From: Aptenodytes patagonicus
Taxonomy: Eukaryota > Chordata > Aves > Sphenisciformes > Spheniscidae
Direction: 5' to 3'
NCBI RefSeq assembly: GCF_965638725.1
Contig: NC_134950.1
Location: 107,344,802-107,408,801 of the forward strand
DNA length: 64,000 nt
The position numbers and the translations under genes are program-made. The notes beneath the pieces are model-generated. The model was not told where the DNA came from and made no database searches. It saw only the letters and a list, made by a program, of their open reading frames with translations. Within the stretch, counting starts at the first letter, position 1. Every line of letters starts with the position of its first letter. Of the stretch, positions 46,974 to 62,233 are shown one piece after another.

Positions 46974-49900
46974 AGAAGGTTCTTCCCTACTATGCTGTCT
47001 TCTCACAAAATCATGTATTTCAGGAAGTTCTCAATCCCATATACTAAAAGGCCTCCTAAAATATATAAATTAGTTCCATTTTAACATGTGTGTTTAACTA
47101 GCTTAAAAAAGAATGCATTTTAAAACTTTCTCATGAACTACATTTCATCATTGCTAAGTCTGCACAGTCTAGCTTCTGCTGATTTACAATCTTTTCTGAG
47201 GGTTTCAGTGCAAGCTGTATGAATTGTTACAGGGTACAGTCTTGAGACTACAGTATCTGTTGATTAAAATATTAAAATGGATATGTTCTTACATTCTAGT
47301 ATCAGGAATATAATTTGCTGCTGTCTAGTAAGACAACTGGTAACACATTCAGTGATTCAGACAGTAAAACCAAGACTGTCCCCGCTGCAGAGTTTAATAC
47401 TTACAAAAAGAAAATACTTAAGTATCAGTAACAGGAAAATGCTGTTGTACAAACACTGTTATATCCTCTGCAATAATTAAGAGGTAGGAAATATTTATGA
47501 TTTTACTCACACGTGCACATACAGACACATCACCTTGTATGAGAGTTTAAACGTCCCTAGGATTCTTGCATTTTTGGCTCAATTTGATTCAGTTACAAGC
47601 TTTCAATACCCCACCTAACTTGTGGGAAATCCTTTCTCTGTGTTTACAGACCTTTTTTTTGTGTGTTTACTTCATGCAAACTGAGAACAATGGTGGCTTT
47701 TTTTTTAATGCTTTTTATCTTTTGGAATTGTTAGAGGTCCCACAGTTCTGCTGTCAGTAGGTCACTTACCAGATAGTTCAGCTTTTCCCAGTTGTGTGTA
47801 GTGTAACAGAGTAACTGCTTTGATACTTAAAGTCAGGCTTCAAAGGCATCTAGTTTTTAAAGCTGGCTGAAGTGTTGCATCTTTTTAGAAAAGGTAAAAT
47901 CAATTTCCTTTTTTAGACACAGCTTTACAGCTGATATAACTTTACCAAAACACCTTAGCTAGCTTTCCTAAGGTACATGGTAATGGCAGAGGGATGTGGT
48001 TTCAGTCTTTGCATCTGGTCACACAATATCCTGTCATGTGTTCTGTCTCCTGTCATGTGTCCTGCATTAAGTTAAATGACAGGCACATGCTTCTGCATTG
48101 ACAGCGCATAACTGCAAGGCCACAGGCACGCCCCTGTTACAGCCATCCCTCCTTAGGGCCTGTAGTTTCATAAGCAATGACTGGGACAAGGAGCAGGGCT
48201 GGTCCAGTCTCAGCTCAGTTTTTGAGGTAGTCGGTGACTTTAGGCAATCCACTTTATCTCATTGTATCTTGATTTTCAAATGATAATGATTAAGACCTCT
48301 TTCCACGGCACATTAAAAAATTCCACGTAAGATCTAAGTAAGAGTATTGTTCAGCTTCTCATTTTGTAAAAACCCAGGATCTAATTATCCTCATCTGATC
48401 TGGCAATCACAGATGCTTTTTATCCCAGGGACTTTGTAGTTTATGTTAAATAAAATATAGGCATAGGTAGAGACAGAAACATATCACTCGGACACCTAGA
48501 TTGTTTATAGATCACATTTTTTTTTTCACTTTGATTTTTAATTGGATTGTAAATTCCAATGTATTATAATGTGAATTTGGCTAAAAGTTGATGTGTACAG
48601 ATGATGAATGGGGAAATGTTTCTATTCAGAAGAGCTTAACATTCATAAAAGAATGTTTACAAGTCATGATATACATCTAACCTTGCAAGAAAGAATTTGT
48701 TCAATTTTTAAAAATTATTTACTGCAAGTAATCATATACATAGTGCTAGAACCTAGCGCATGAAACAGAACTTTAAATCCTTTTTTCATTCAGGTGTTGA
48801 TGAGTAGTGCTATGCAATTGGGCTAGGAAAATGAAAGGCAATCTTAAAGACTTTCTAAACCATTAGTTCTTCACTAGAAGGTAACTCATACTTTCTAGAA
48901 AAACCCAAAGAAATAGCTGGACAGCTAATGTGTAAGAGTGACCCATGTCTTTTGCTTGTAGTTCAGTTTAATTATGAGAGAAAAGCATCCTTCTGAGAGA
49001 TACGTTATTTAAAATATAATACAATATAATGAACATAATATACATTTTTTTACTGCATAAAAAAATAATTTAGTAAATGCTGCTAGTGGGTTTCTTAAAC
49101 CTGACGTGCTACCTACTTGAGTTACATCTTTGCTTGTATGGTAGTGGCTGGGGAACCTTTGTCCTTTGTTGATGCTTTTCCCTTTAGACATGATATTGTG
49201 GGGCTTTAAGTATGTCTTAACTGATTTTGAATCTGCTCTGTTACTTCTGCCAGGTTATTTTTCCTTGTTTGTAGCATTTCATAAGTGTGTTCAGTAGACC
49301 CAAAATCTAGGTCTTGTGTTGTTTTGCACGTATGTACTCTGCTGGCATTTCTGTTTTCCGTTCAATTCTTCATTACCAAGTCTGTGGCAATGCCAAACAG
49401 TAGTGAAGAGATGTAATCCTGTATCAACCTAGTGATTCCACATGGAAATATTCTGTTATCTGGTGGTTAAAACCCTAGAGGTCACTTTACACATCTGAAC
49501 ATGATGATATTGATGGCCAAACTGGAATTCCATAGAGCTGAAAGTCCATGCTGTAGGTCTTTGCTGGATAATGCCTTCTGAAAAGAAACAAAATAGGTGT
49601 TGGGGTTAGCTGACTGTTCTGTGCATACATCTTTGAATGTTCTTGGTGTGAATAACTGCTCATATACAATATGTTTAGTATGCAGTAAAAAGAATAACAG
49701 TATCTCTGTTTTCAACTGTCTGTGAGCTTTGCATGCTGCACATGATGCTTTTGCTTCATGCAGCAGAAGGCTCTTTGTGCAACAGGGATTATCAAGATTT
49801 CTCTCCAGTCGCATTCAGTGAAATATCCTTTGCTAGATATTCTATCAAAGGTTCCAAGTGTCGTTCAGTGAGCAGTGGGCCCCTTTTTCAGATTTTACTC

Positions 49901-52900
49901 AACAGTTCTGTTAGTTTTAATGGTAGGGAGGCTGCTTTATAATCACTGTTCTGACTTGAGTTTCTCCTTTTGCTTCTCTGTTTATCAGTTTCTTGATTAC
50001 AGTCTATTTCTCATATTTCCATTGGACTGATGATTCATGTATTTCACCAAAATCAAGCAATGTGCTGTCAGTGGACTGTGAGAATTCCTTTTAAATGCCG
50101 TGCCTGTCTATTTATCTGCTTTATCTCAATTATGAGTAAGTTGATGCTGACTGAATAATTGGATATTCCCAACACATACATGCAACCTGACCTCTCTCAC
50201 CTCTAATGAGTCCCTGACTCCTTCAAGACTATTTTAAGTGTTTGGGTTATACTGCTTAAAACAGCAAGCAGAGATGAACTTGCAACATGATGGTTTCCAT
50301 GGCATGCTTAATAAATGGCTCATTACTTCAGATGATAGACTCACCCAGATAATGGTGCAATACAATGGAATCTTACTTTGACTGTAAAGCATATCCTTCC
50401 ATCCAAAGCCCGAAACTTTGGATGTGTCTCCATCACAGAGTGTGGCTTTACATAGCTGGAGCTAGTTCTGATTAAGCTGGTATGTCTACAGAGGGCAGCT
50501 CGGTGCTGTACAGAGATACTAGCCTTGATTCCCAAAGCAATATAATTACATCAGCGCAGACTCCACTTGATAATATATCATGCTTCCCAGTAAGAATAAT
50601 TAGAGCAACAGAGCTCTACGCTGAGGTGGCCACAATGCTGACCCCTTAGCTAGTTAGTTTTGAATTAGCATAAGTATCGTGGTAAGTCTGTGCCCTGTGC
50701 TGCGTAGAGGTATTCTGTACTGCAATGCTGATATATTGTATCATCTTGTTTTGTTGAGCATATATAGCAGAGGGATATGGGGTAAAAGAGTAACACTTTC
50801 CTAACTAATCCAAGTCTGCTTGTAATTTCAGATTTGAATTCAAATGTTTCCTGGAATGCATCTGAAAAGAAACATGCTGCTTCTTTTCACTGCTGATAAA
50901 TTAGTAATTATTCTTTTTCCCCACAAACAACATTGAGTCAGCTATCACAACCCTGGAAAGGGCAGAGCCCACCTTAATTTTATTAAGGGTGCAACCTGCT
51001 ATCTCCTCAGTGTTCAGCACAGGTCTGTTCTCTGCTCTTTGCCCTGAAAACAGTACGGTACTTGTGCTATACTCAGGTTATATATGGCACTTAAGAGATA
51101 CCAATGGTTGACCTTGACCTCAAGCCCTTACAGATACTTAAGCTTTAAGGAGTCACCTGACAGAAGGTAACAGAGGCGTTTTAGCCCATTTGCTTCTTTC
51201 TGAAAATTTTATTATCAGTGCTTGAGGAGACACACTTACTGAATATCCTTCTAATGGTCATATTTTATGTGCATTTATTTAAAAAGCTAATGGAGATAAT
51301 GGGTGCTTTGATGGTTGTGTTTAACTGTGTTTCTCTATATTGAGTATTTATTTTGACAGTGATCCCCCATTAACAATAAAACCTCTTTCCCTCTCATTTT
51401 CCCCACGTAAGCTCTTTATAATAACCACAAAAAATTGCAAGCTTTTTCACATTTTTTTAGGAAAAAAATTACCAGTACAGTCCTGGATTACCTGAAGTAC
51501 ATTACAAAATAAACCACCAAGGATTGACTTACATGCTGTGTAATGTTGCAAGTTCATCTCTGCTTGCTGTTTTTTGTAAAAGAAAACTAAGCAAAGTTTA
51601 TGCTATTCCAAGTCTACACAAGATTTTTTAGTGCAAAAATTATGTAGTCGTGATGTGTGATAGTAAAATCAATAACAACACAGTGCCTTACTCCAGTAAT
51701 GAGCTTTTCCTACAATAATCATTAATAATAAGCTTTCATGGAGAGTGTGTGTGTGTGGAAATTGGTGTCACATCACAGCTGAGACCTCTGTCTCCCTGCT
51801 TTCAATTGTGTAGTTCCCTCTCCCCAGCTTTTGCCAATACTCCTTTGATCACATGGTAAGCTGACTCAATTCACTAATAAAGCAAAAATACATGTGTGTT
51901 TAGCCTGAATAAGTTCACAGTGCAAGCAGACAAGTGCCAGAATTAACAGAAGGTGAAAACAATGTTTGATTAGAAAAGGAAGATGGAGGAAAGAGGAAGT
52001 GGGATCTCTCCTTTTGAGTGATGAAAAATTATTAATTTGGCTCACTGTAATATAAACCCATATTTAGCTATACAAGTAGACTGCAAGTACAATGGCTTTT
52101 CTGCAGAGACAAGGATTATATCAATAAAGAGCATGTTCTAATGCACATTTCTCATTTCTTTAACTTGTGTACTTGAGAATTTATAAAATATAGGCATTTG
52201 CAGAATGGCTCACAGTCATTAATAAGAACAGGCACAGTTTGAATGTAGCTCTTCTTCTGGAGGAAAGTTACACATAACTGTTGAAGTATTTTGGTTAAAA
52301 TCCTGTATTATCATCTACATCTAATATACACAGCAATGTAAATATTACATTCACTAACACCAATTGCTGATGAAAAAAGGTATGAATTAAATGACTTAAT
52401 AGGCTACATATTGCTAAACCCTGTTTCTAAAGAAACCTAAAATAAGTGTCAAAATTGTTAGACAAATTTAAGATGACAAATTCTTTGCTCTCAAACAATT
52501 TCAGTTCAAAATTCAATCAAGATAGTACAGAATATGCTTGAATATGCTAAAGAGTAAATACAGTTTGTCAGAAAAGAGGAAGAATATCTGCTGAAGTTCC
52601 ATTTCTAAAAGTTATCTCCAGAACTTACGGTTTTTTAAATTTTGTTGTTCACAAATCCTTTGCAGGTCTGAAGTTGAGAAGCATGTAGACCTTTCTTTGA
52701 GTAGCCCTACCCTACCATTGCCAGCAAAATAACGATCAGAAAATTCTGTCTGAGTATGACTGTTCACTCAAGTCCTACTCAGATTTTTGGCTAAGCCAGC
52801 TCATGCTAAGGCCTGGTGTATGCTGGGAGCTGAACCATTAGGTCAAAGCAAGGGCAACACATCATAGGCAGGATACAGTGGCCAGAAATGGTCATTATGC

Positions 52901-55900
52901 AGCCACTATCACCTACAGTTTGTGGTCTCCTGCAGCCATAATCCTTGCATTAGCAAGTTTCTTCAGAATTCACTAAAAATGGATGGAAATAGACCAAACT
53001 TCCAAGCTGGAAGGTATAGATACATCAGCTTACCCAAAAAGTTTTTGAGGTGTATCCAGCAGCAGCTGGACTCCTGAGGTTTTCATACTTCCCAGTGGGA
53101 TATGAGAGATGCCCACACCATGACGGAGGGGAAAGGATGAGCACTCTCACCATCAGCTAGGTAATGATTTTGTTCATAGGTGCACGAGTTGCAAGTTATG
53201 AGCTGCAAGTTATGAATTAGAAAAATTGTGAGTTAGAAACCTCATGAATTAAGTGATGAGTTAGTGAATTCATATTAGACTAGTCTGTACAAAGGGGATT
53301 GAGCCCTTGTTTGTCATGTTTGTTAGTTTTCTTTCCTAATGAGCTCATAAAATAAAGTTTAATTTACAGAGTACGTTTTCCTGTACATTTGAGAAATCCA
53401 AACAGACAGTGACAGATGAGCCAAGAAGAACACTGGGACATTTGGCCTCACTTTAGAAAAATCACTAGCAAATGGGGAAGAGTAGGCAGATGTTACAGAG
53501 TAATACAGTAAATTTATGTTGCAATGTGCTGGAGAGATCTGTTTGAGCCTGACCAAGTCCCACTGTGGACTGGTGTGATACTTGTGTCCTGATAGGACAG
53601 ATAACCAGATAGGACTATATATAGCACTGCTGTTTCCATCAGTGGAATTACAGGTCAAATTCCCAAGCTTCTAGGTTAATCACTTTAGGGACAACATGGC
53701 TGGAAAGTCAGAAAGAGAAATTTAGCAAAGAATTTTTTAAAGTCATCTTATCTTTAAAACACTTAGATGTTAGAGATGCACCTTATCCTAGTCTGATTTC
53801 ACTTTCTGTGTGAGCCCAGATTCTCAGTATCTTATATTAGGCAAAGCTCTCTTGCCTGCAAGACATTGCTTCCTTTATTACCACTTTAATTTGCCATCCC
53901 ATTGCTTCTCAAGCATAGTCCTTCATGGAGGCATCAAGCTTCCCTGCAGTGTGACAACTGTCAGTAATACAGCATGTTAATTGTTGCAGACAACCTAATA
54001 CGTATGTTCAGCATAAAATGCAAACTGGTATTTATAATTTTATTCAGGTTTTTTCTCCCTCTGTCTTAACCTCTTCTAGTCAAAACCATTTTTTACAGTA
54101 TAAATATATCTATATGTACTTCCCAAAGCACTAAATTCTGTCAATTCAGAACACTCAATGTTGAATTTTACTTATTATTCAAAAGTATATACTTCAGGTA
54201 TCTAAACTTAAAAAAAAACAAGTAAAGTGATTATTGCCTGACAATGTATTTTTCCTTATACACCTCTATAAGAGAGAAGCATTAAAACAGTACAATAATA
54301 GGTTGGATTTTGATGTCTGCTCATCTCAAGATGGCAAATCAATAAAGGAAATGCTGTCTTTTTGGAGTTTGAACAGTGATCTGATGATTTGCCTAATGAA
54401 AGAATCTTGTTTTTAAGGTTACCAGTCCATTGTGTGCTATCAGATCAGGCAAAGTCTAATGTATTGCTTCCTGTCACGCACCAGGTCTGGTATAGGGAAA
54501 GGATTTAGGTGCTTATAGGAAGAGAATTAAATGGAAGAACATCCCACTCATCCAGCTGTGCTTTTGGTAGCTAGATTTATACCTGAAGGGAATTTGAAAC
54601 CAAAATACAGAGTGTTTTGCACTTTTTCTGGTCACTGATACAAGCATAATTAAGATATTGCGCATGAATAACAATGGTAATGTATTATGTACATTTTGCA
54701 TTCTGAAAGGGGTCATGTCCCTGTGTTTTGCTTTAGAAATTCAAAGGTTTCAGAACTGGTTCGACTGAAGGTGCATTTGTCAATAATGGTCCTACCCTGA
54801 GAATGCCCAGGCTCATAAGTTCTCCCACTTCAGCTGAGTTGGTAAACTCTTGAAAATAAATAACAAAAGGTGTCCTTCCTCAATTTTTGTCAATGGAGAT
54901 CAACAGTCTACAGAAAAATACAACAATAATCAAAAGGGTCTAAATTACCTAATTATAAAGCCTGTCCTCACCTATTGGTTACTGTTAACTTTCTTAACTA
55001 TTGTAATGCCATAATTGTACAAGTTATCCAGTTGCCATGAAGTCTGTATGACAGGTAAGGCAGCAGTTTCAATCGGTCTAAAATATATTTTGTATTGGTA
55101 CAAATATATGCATATACATATATGTATAAAACAAAACAATGTCAGCTTTTATTCATACCAATTAGTTCCCTTCTGCTATTCCTTTTACAGATTTAGAAGG
55201 AAATTAAATTATAATATCAGACCGTGTATTTTTCCATGTATTGTTAGGTCAAAGCTTTAACACATCCTGCCACATTGTACTTTAGATTTCATGCCCACAC
55301 TTCGTTATTTAGCTCATCAGCTATTTTCAAGCATCAAAGGACTGTGTAAGATCAGAAAAAGAACAAAAAGGATCAGTAAAAAGAGCAAGGAAGGCCTAAA
55401 GCCTTATGTACAATTGTAATAATGAGTCAACATCTTGCATCTTGAAGGGAGCTACACCTAGATGGGACAAGATCAGTATTCAAAAATTTCAGAAACTAGT
55501 TGGGGCTTAAATATGTTCCTTAAATATAACCTGTGCTGGGGTGAAACCTAGAAGCAATGAGAATTTTGGATCCCATTTTATTTGGGACGAATTTTCCCCA
55601 GGAACACATTCTACAAGTCTGTAAAGGAACTGAGATCAGAATTAGTATAGAGGGCAGTTCAGGAGAGTGAGAAAGTCTGAAACTAGTGGCAGATGTTGAG
55701 TTCCAACAAAACTTGTTGTAATAGGAACAAGCCAGAGAAACCAGTTCTTTAGCTTAGTTTGACCCTGTCAATCAGCAAAAATGTGATTGCAAGGGAGCCT
55801 AAAGTCAGCTTTTTCTTCAAGGAAATAGGAAATAGTTGTTTAACTGTAAGGCTTATTGCTCTAAAACTTTGTCCAATCTGGTCCAGGAGCACAGGATAGA

Positions 55901-58900
55901 AATCATAGTTCTGCTTTCACTCCTTCAAATAAGTTTAATCCTTTACCTTGAAGATAGCAATGCATGTAGGCTATTGCAAATTAAAAAATACAATGAAGGC
56001 AAAGTACTTCAGGTTTAATAGAAAAAGAATGTGTAGCACATATACTGCCTTTCTGATAAAATTGAAGCAATTTTTTCTTCATTGCATTTCTTGTCCAGGA
56101 GAATTTTTATGTGTTGGTTACTTTCAAAGTGAAAAGCAAGCAAGGAAGCAAACAAACAAAAACTATAGGGAAAGCAAATTTCTAGATGCTATGTGTGGCT
56201 AAGGTTGGAAAAAGTCTTAGTTAAAGCGAGACTTTCAGGATTCAAACTATTCAAACTATTCAAACTATTTCATATGTTTTTATAACCTTTCTCTTATTTT
56301 TCAATAATTATCTTTTCCTAGGATTGTACAAGCTATTTTAACTATGTTATATATAATTAAAATAAAGTCCAGCATATAAAGTCTTGCTTTGAAGGTTATT
56401 TGTATGAAATAATTAAAAAGAGCAAAATAAGTGTGCTTTTCTTTCCATCAATAAATACTGCCTTCTATTCCTTTGCCTAAAACTAGGTAAAAAATGAATT
56501 AGAAAGAAGCAGTAAATCTAATTCATATACAAAAGCTGAACTAAGCACCAAAAGAAAAGTGCCAGGTCTTGTGGAGGCCAGAATTTCTACATAAATTCAG
56601 TTGGAGATTCAGTTCTCCAGTGGCTTATCTGGACTAGGCACTTACAAAAGGAATTGAGGAAGAAAGACCCTCTCATACATACTTTCTTTCCTTTCTCTGT
56701 GCAGGCTACCTACCATGTCAACATCTACAACCATCTCAGAGCATGGAGGCAGACAGAAAACATGGCAGAGAAATAGTCTAAGGCTTACATCAGACATGCT
56801 CCAAGATGATGGCCAACACTGCTGATTGAGTAGTAAATTATTACCCCCTTGAAGCAATGAGGAAATGATGTATATGTTTTGCCCCTGAGGTGTGTCTCTG
56901 GGACATAGTGCCTCCTGTGACTTCCACTCCCATAATGAAGGTTAAACACCAACCTTTGCTTAGGGCTGTGCCCAAAGGTATAGTCTAGGTTTTGGAAGCA
57001 GATTCAGGCTTTTATTTCTGGCCTTAACTGTATGCAGTCAGCCAAGATACTGAGTCAGGGAGAGTGTATCAATGGAGGCCCTGTCCTCTGTTGTAGTGGT
57101 GCTAGGCAAAGGCTGACCAGTATTCAGATATTCCTGAATCAGTTTTGCATCATTGTACTTGGTTGTGGGTGAAATGTTGAGGCTTCTGGGGCTCTAGTTT
57201 CATAAAGATGCAGACAACATTTAGTTTCACTGCATATCTTTGTTGCTGCTTTTGCTTTCCCAGAGGTGGGCTGAGCTTTGAATCTCAGTGAGGCAGATAA
57301 CCAATGCAAAATGATAATGACTAGAATGGGCTGCAGAAAACTTTTCTGTTTATAAGACTTATTCTCTAAGGGATTGTATATTCATTAAAGCATTCATGAT
57401 TTGGGCGATGGTCTTTCGATCCTCCTCTGCTTCCTGTATGTATGTGGTTGTGGAGGCTAAATGTATTTTTGTATGGAGACTTTTCCGATATTCTCTCAGA
57501 TTTGAACTTGGCTGCTAATTTGCATGTAGTAGTATATCTCAGGGCCATTATATAGTGCTGTTACTTACTACATCACATATGTGGGAAATGCTTCTAGGAG
57601 TGTTTAATTGACTCTATATGTGGCCAAATAAAGCTCTAAAATAATGTGAATACATTCTACCAGTACTATTTGTTACTTAGGGTATTCAGTAAATATTACT
57701 TGTTTGCCATCATTTTCTACAAGGCTTCTGTGGTGCATTTCCACATTATATGAATTTTACAGTGCAAAATATGTCTACCTTAAACTAGGAAGCACGTATA
57801 GGCTTCTCACTTGCTTCAGCACTCATTTCATCCTGCTAATTCTGTATTTCAAGGCTACTGGAAGGCTTGGGGCAGTCATTAGGAATTCCTACATCTTATT
57901 ATCTGCAGTATCATTAACAATTTGCTGGACGTCCTGAGTTGACGGTCACTGGAGGCAGTAGTGTGAAGGCCAACACCTGGTGGAATACCCTATATTTTTC
58001 AGTTTGCATATCTCCACCAGGCTAAGTTGTTAAACTTCAGGGCACGCTGTCTTTTTCTTGAGGAAGTAGAGTGGAGAGGATTTCAGATAACCTCATATCT
58101 TCTTGTATTAACAATTAAGGAATTTACAGGATAAAAATAGATATGATTAATACTGAAATGAGCAGCCCAGAGCTTCCTGAAAGTGGTTATTAAGCCTCCA
58201 CACATGCATATTACTTTAGTTAGTTTATTCAGAGAGATTCCCAGGTAAGAGCCAAAGGTCACGAAATGGCCCTTTGGTCTCCCTGGTTAATGATAGGCTG
58301 TGGCCAATAGAACTCCCTGGTTCATCAGAAATATCAATATTCCCATGTCCTGAAATACAGAAGGTAACGAAGTGTTAAACAATTATGCACAGTGGTAGGT
58401 TATAATGCAAGAAGATAGATGTGTTCCTAATGGGTTAATATCCGTGCACTAGTCTATTACAGCAGCTGGAGAGCAATTTCCTATTCTTTTGTCTTGGCTA
58501 CGGTTACTAATACCTCCATTTTTTCTGGTCTGTCTCACTTTGATGTCAAAATAATTATTAAACAACTAAGTACCCCCATTTGGCAAATGCTTTTTATAGG
58601 AAGTCTGTCCACAAATATAAAAATGTGAGAGTGAATGACAAATAAGTGTACCTTGTACCAGCTTGTGCAGATTTGCTAAAATGCCAGCAGAAGACCACAC
58701 GAAAAGAAACTGTTAATTGTCTGTTAACAATCCTGTCACAGGGAAGAGTGTTTATGTGTCTATGAAGTGTGAGTAATTTTTTAAAAGTGACCCACTCCAC
58801 AAGAACCTTCATAACAGTTAAATGTGGTTTAACAACAAAGACGTACTGAAAGAACACCTTGCATCTGCCAATCTTTATTCAGGGGTCTGGGTACTAACTT

Positions 58901-61900
58901 TAAGAAATGCAGTTATGTGTTTTGTCTGGTTTCTGTGTATTTTTGTTCCTGTAGAAATAATGCACTGAAGTATTTTTCCTCCTGGACATAGTATAAAGAC
59001 AACCATATATGTTCCGTACAAGTGATTCCCACTTGCTTGTTAATGAGTGATTCACAGGAGTAAGACACATGGGCACTAGAGGTGAAATATAGCACAGGGC
59101 CCAAATAAATAGACTCTCCTCTTGCACCACAGAGTGCAGTTCTGCTATCTGCACCAAACATTGCTGGAAGCAGATGTGTTGAGGAGCACGGTGCAGGGAC
59201 ACAGTGGGAATTCTGAATGGCGTTAGCTGATCTTGTTTGTTTGGCCTTGGAAGCCAGAAAGCGGCAGCAGCAGCCCTGGAGCAGTGCTAGGTGAAGGCTC
59301 AGGGTGGGAAACTGATCCTAGTGAGATGCAGAACATCATCGGCAGATTTTTCCAAGTGACACAAGCAGACTCAGAAACCACAGCCTGAAACTGAGCTGGC
59401 TGTTACATGGTGTTCCAAAGCAAGCAGTTATGTGTCTTGTCTGTCTGACAGTAACCTTTTTTTTCCTTTTTCTTTTTGCAAATGTATAGGAAAAGCACTC
59501 ACTGGTATTCCTGTGTATCTGTTCTACAGTTTGAGAAAATGCTTCTCCCTCCTAGCTGCAGATTCCCCCAGTATACATACATATGTGAAGACACTTTTAC
59601 ACTATTACTTTAAGGTGAAGCTTTGTGTGTACATGAACACCAAGATCAATGTGCTTTAAGTCATCTAGGCTTATCGGAGCCAAATGACTTCATCTGAAGT
59701 TATTTCAGTCAAAATCTCAGTCCAATTAGAATATTTCCATAATATCCATCTAAAGTTATGTTAAAAGATATATTGACTTAGATTGTGGTCATCTGAGTTC
59801 TTACTGTGTTAAAGAAACAGGGGGGAAATATTATCACTGAAAAGGGTTTCAGTGCATCATTCTTAGTGTTCTTTAATTTCTGTTGTAGCAGACCACGTAT
59901 GCACCCCCCTTTCTTCAGTGGCAGTAATTTCTTTATCTATTGTTATGGTTCAAAATTCTGACTTGACTATACCCTCAAATGAGTAGGACGGCATCAGTTT
60001 CAGGAGCAAGAAAGTTTCTCTCTGGAAAAGCAAAAATGTATTACAGGCTTTGCCTCAGGAAATTTAAGATAGTTTTAAAATGAAAAGCCAGTAGACTGAA
60101 AAGAATAGGTGAACAGTGAAAAGCATGTATCTGTACTTAGTATTGTTTATGCTGTAAGACCCCTTTTTATTTGATCAATGAATAATAGAAGGAAAGATAA
60201 TATTAATTTTCTAATATTATTGTTGTCATTGCAGTTTTCAGTTTACATTTTTAATGATCATATAAAATTCTTCCTTTTGTTGCCTTGATCCTTTTATTAT
60301 TGATGCTGTCCTGTTGTTCAAGAAAACAGGAATGTTCTTGTCTAGAAATGCTTTACTCATGTTATTTTTTCTGTTCAAAAATGTCTACCTGACAAGACCA
60401 GATTGTGGGACAGCTGTGATACTCAGGTATGCAATTTGAACTATTCTGGGAATGGCACCTAAAAGGAGTTTGAACAACAAAGTCTATTAAAGACAAGTCC
60501 TCATGGCTATGACTAAACCAGCTGAGAAATCCAAAATAAAAGTAAACTCTTCACAAAATTCAATGAAGTGTGCTAATGGGACAGCTGAATTATCTTGCTT
60601 TCATTAATAGCTGCTCTTAATGGGCTCCTGAGCCACCCTACATGTGAACCACAGCTGTAGAAGGCACTCAGCAGAGCCTAATTGCCTACTGCAAACAAAA
60701 GCAATTCAATTCCAGCTTCTGACACAGATGCAAATTCCTTATCAGTGTATATCATGGGGGAAGCAGAAGTTCTGCAGTGTCACTCCAGAACTGTGGATGT
60801 AAAATAGAGGAGAAAGACAGGATGGCAATGGTGTAATAGCTGATAAGAAATCAAGGACTGGAAAATTCAGTAAGAAGCCATTTTCCTATAGCATAAAACA
60901 GCATGAAGATTTACCCTCTTGAAACTAATGGAGTTACAGTAAGTTAAAATTAATATAAATAAGAAAGAATCAAAGCTGTATGTATTGACTTTTGAAGCAG
61001 ACTTTCCTTGCAGTAGAATACTGGTAGTAGTATACTAGTTTTCCTACTAGTAGAATACTAGTTTTATCTTAAGGAATCTTGCTTTCACCTTAAAAAGAAA
61101 GTATGATTTCTTGAATCTTAAGAGAGTTTGCTGTGATGGCATGATTCATCAAATCTGCAAAGATATGCCCCTCCTCTTTTACTTGCATGAGAAAACCAAA
61201 ATTCTCTTTTTTGGTGGATTTTTACTACTTCTCTCCCCCATCAAAGTCTGATAATGTTATGTGCTCCTTCCGCTGTAGAACTGTAATAACTGGACAACAC
61301 TATCACAAATCTTACAGCGAAAGGGAAGGATTAGCAAAAGAGATTTCTTCCTGTTATGCCTGCCTCTGTTCTTAGCTTCAGCCTCTAGCATTACAGAATC
61401 TACCATCACTGACTTACTGTGAGACAAAAGATGCATTTCAGATATAAGAATCAGTATAGATCTGAGAAAGAAGAGCACTGGTTCCCAGTATGATAAAATT
61501 ATGAAGAGGCATCAAGACATGAAGTGTATGCCAGAACCATGGCCCTAGGCCCAGCTTACTACACACATCTCTCTGTATTTCAGGGCATTTCCTTGCTGTT
61601 CCACATAAAAATAACTCATTCAGTCTCACTATGCTCTTCTTTTGCCCTGTGCTCACCATGTTCCTGTTTTTCATCTTGGCTGTTTCCAATTTTCTTCATT
61701 ACTCACATTGCTTATACCGTGGCTTCCCTTAATACCTAAAAACAGGGTCTCTGACTTTCCCTCTTTCATATCTTCTCTCATTATTAGAAGCTCTGTAAAT
61801 GAGCATCCTGTGGTTACACCTTGACAGTGAAAGCTGGGGCCATTCATGCGAAGAACTTTCCCTAAAACTTGGGAAGTGAGAAATTAAGAATAATTATATT

Positions 61901-62233
61901 CAGTTAGCCACATAAATCCAGGCTGACAAAACCAGAAGTGCCAGTAAGACCTTAGGATGGCTTGCCAGCTCTTACTATACATACTGTGTAGTTATTTCAT
62001 TGTTAAATAATGACGTTGTGATAATGTCTGCATCCATATCTCAGAGTCACCATTCATAGGTGATGCCCTATGGTTGTTCAGTGTTTGAGGAGATGCAAAA
62101 GAAGAATAAGCTTACATCCCCACTATCCTTAGTAGAGAGGAACATGCAGTGTTCTCTTTTCCATAGCAGCAGAGAAGCATGCTGCCATAGCATGCATTTC
62201 CTGGGATCTCTCAGGGAAATTTTACAGATATTG
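46974..62233. other. 15 kb of repeat-poor non-coding DNA
   Basis: I recognise no transposon, RNA gene or certain exon. Minor tandem repeats are present at 53166-53280 and 56242-56268. A 28-nt block at ~51828-51855 has good splice borders but little coding information. Confidence 0.4.
56242..56268 (+). repeat. Three tandem copies of TCAAACTAT
   Basis: The 9-bp unit is repeated exactly three times. Nothing nearby explains it. It is probably replication slippage. Confidence 0.9.

Noticed and set aside
49482..49814. 110-codon minus-strand open stretch
   Set aside because: No recognisable domain, no splice context and Leu/Ser/Cys-rich composition like chance frames nearby.
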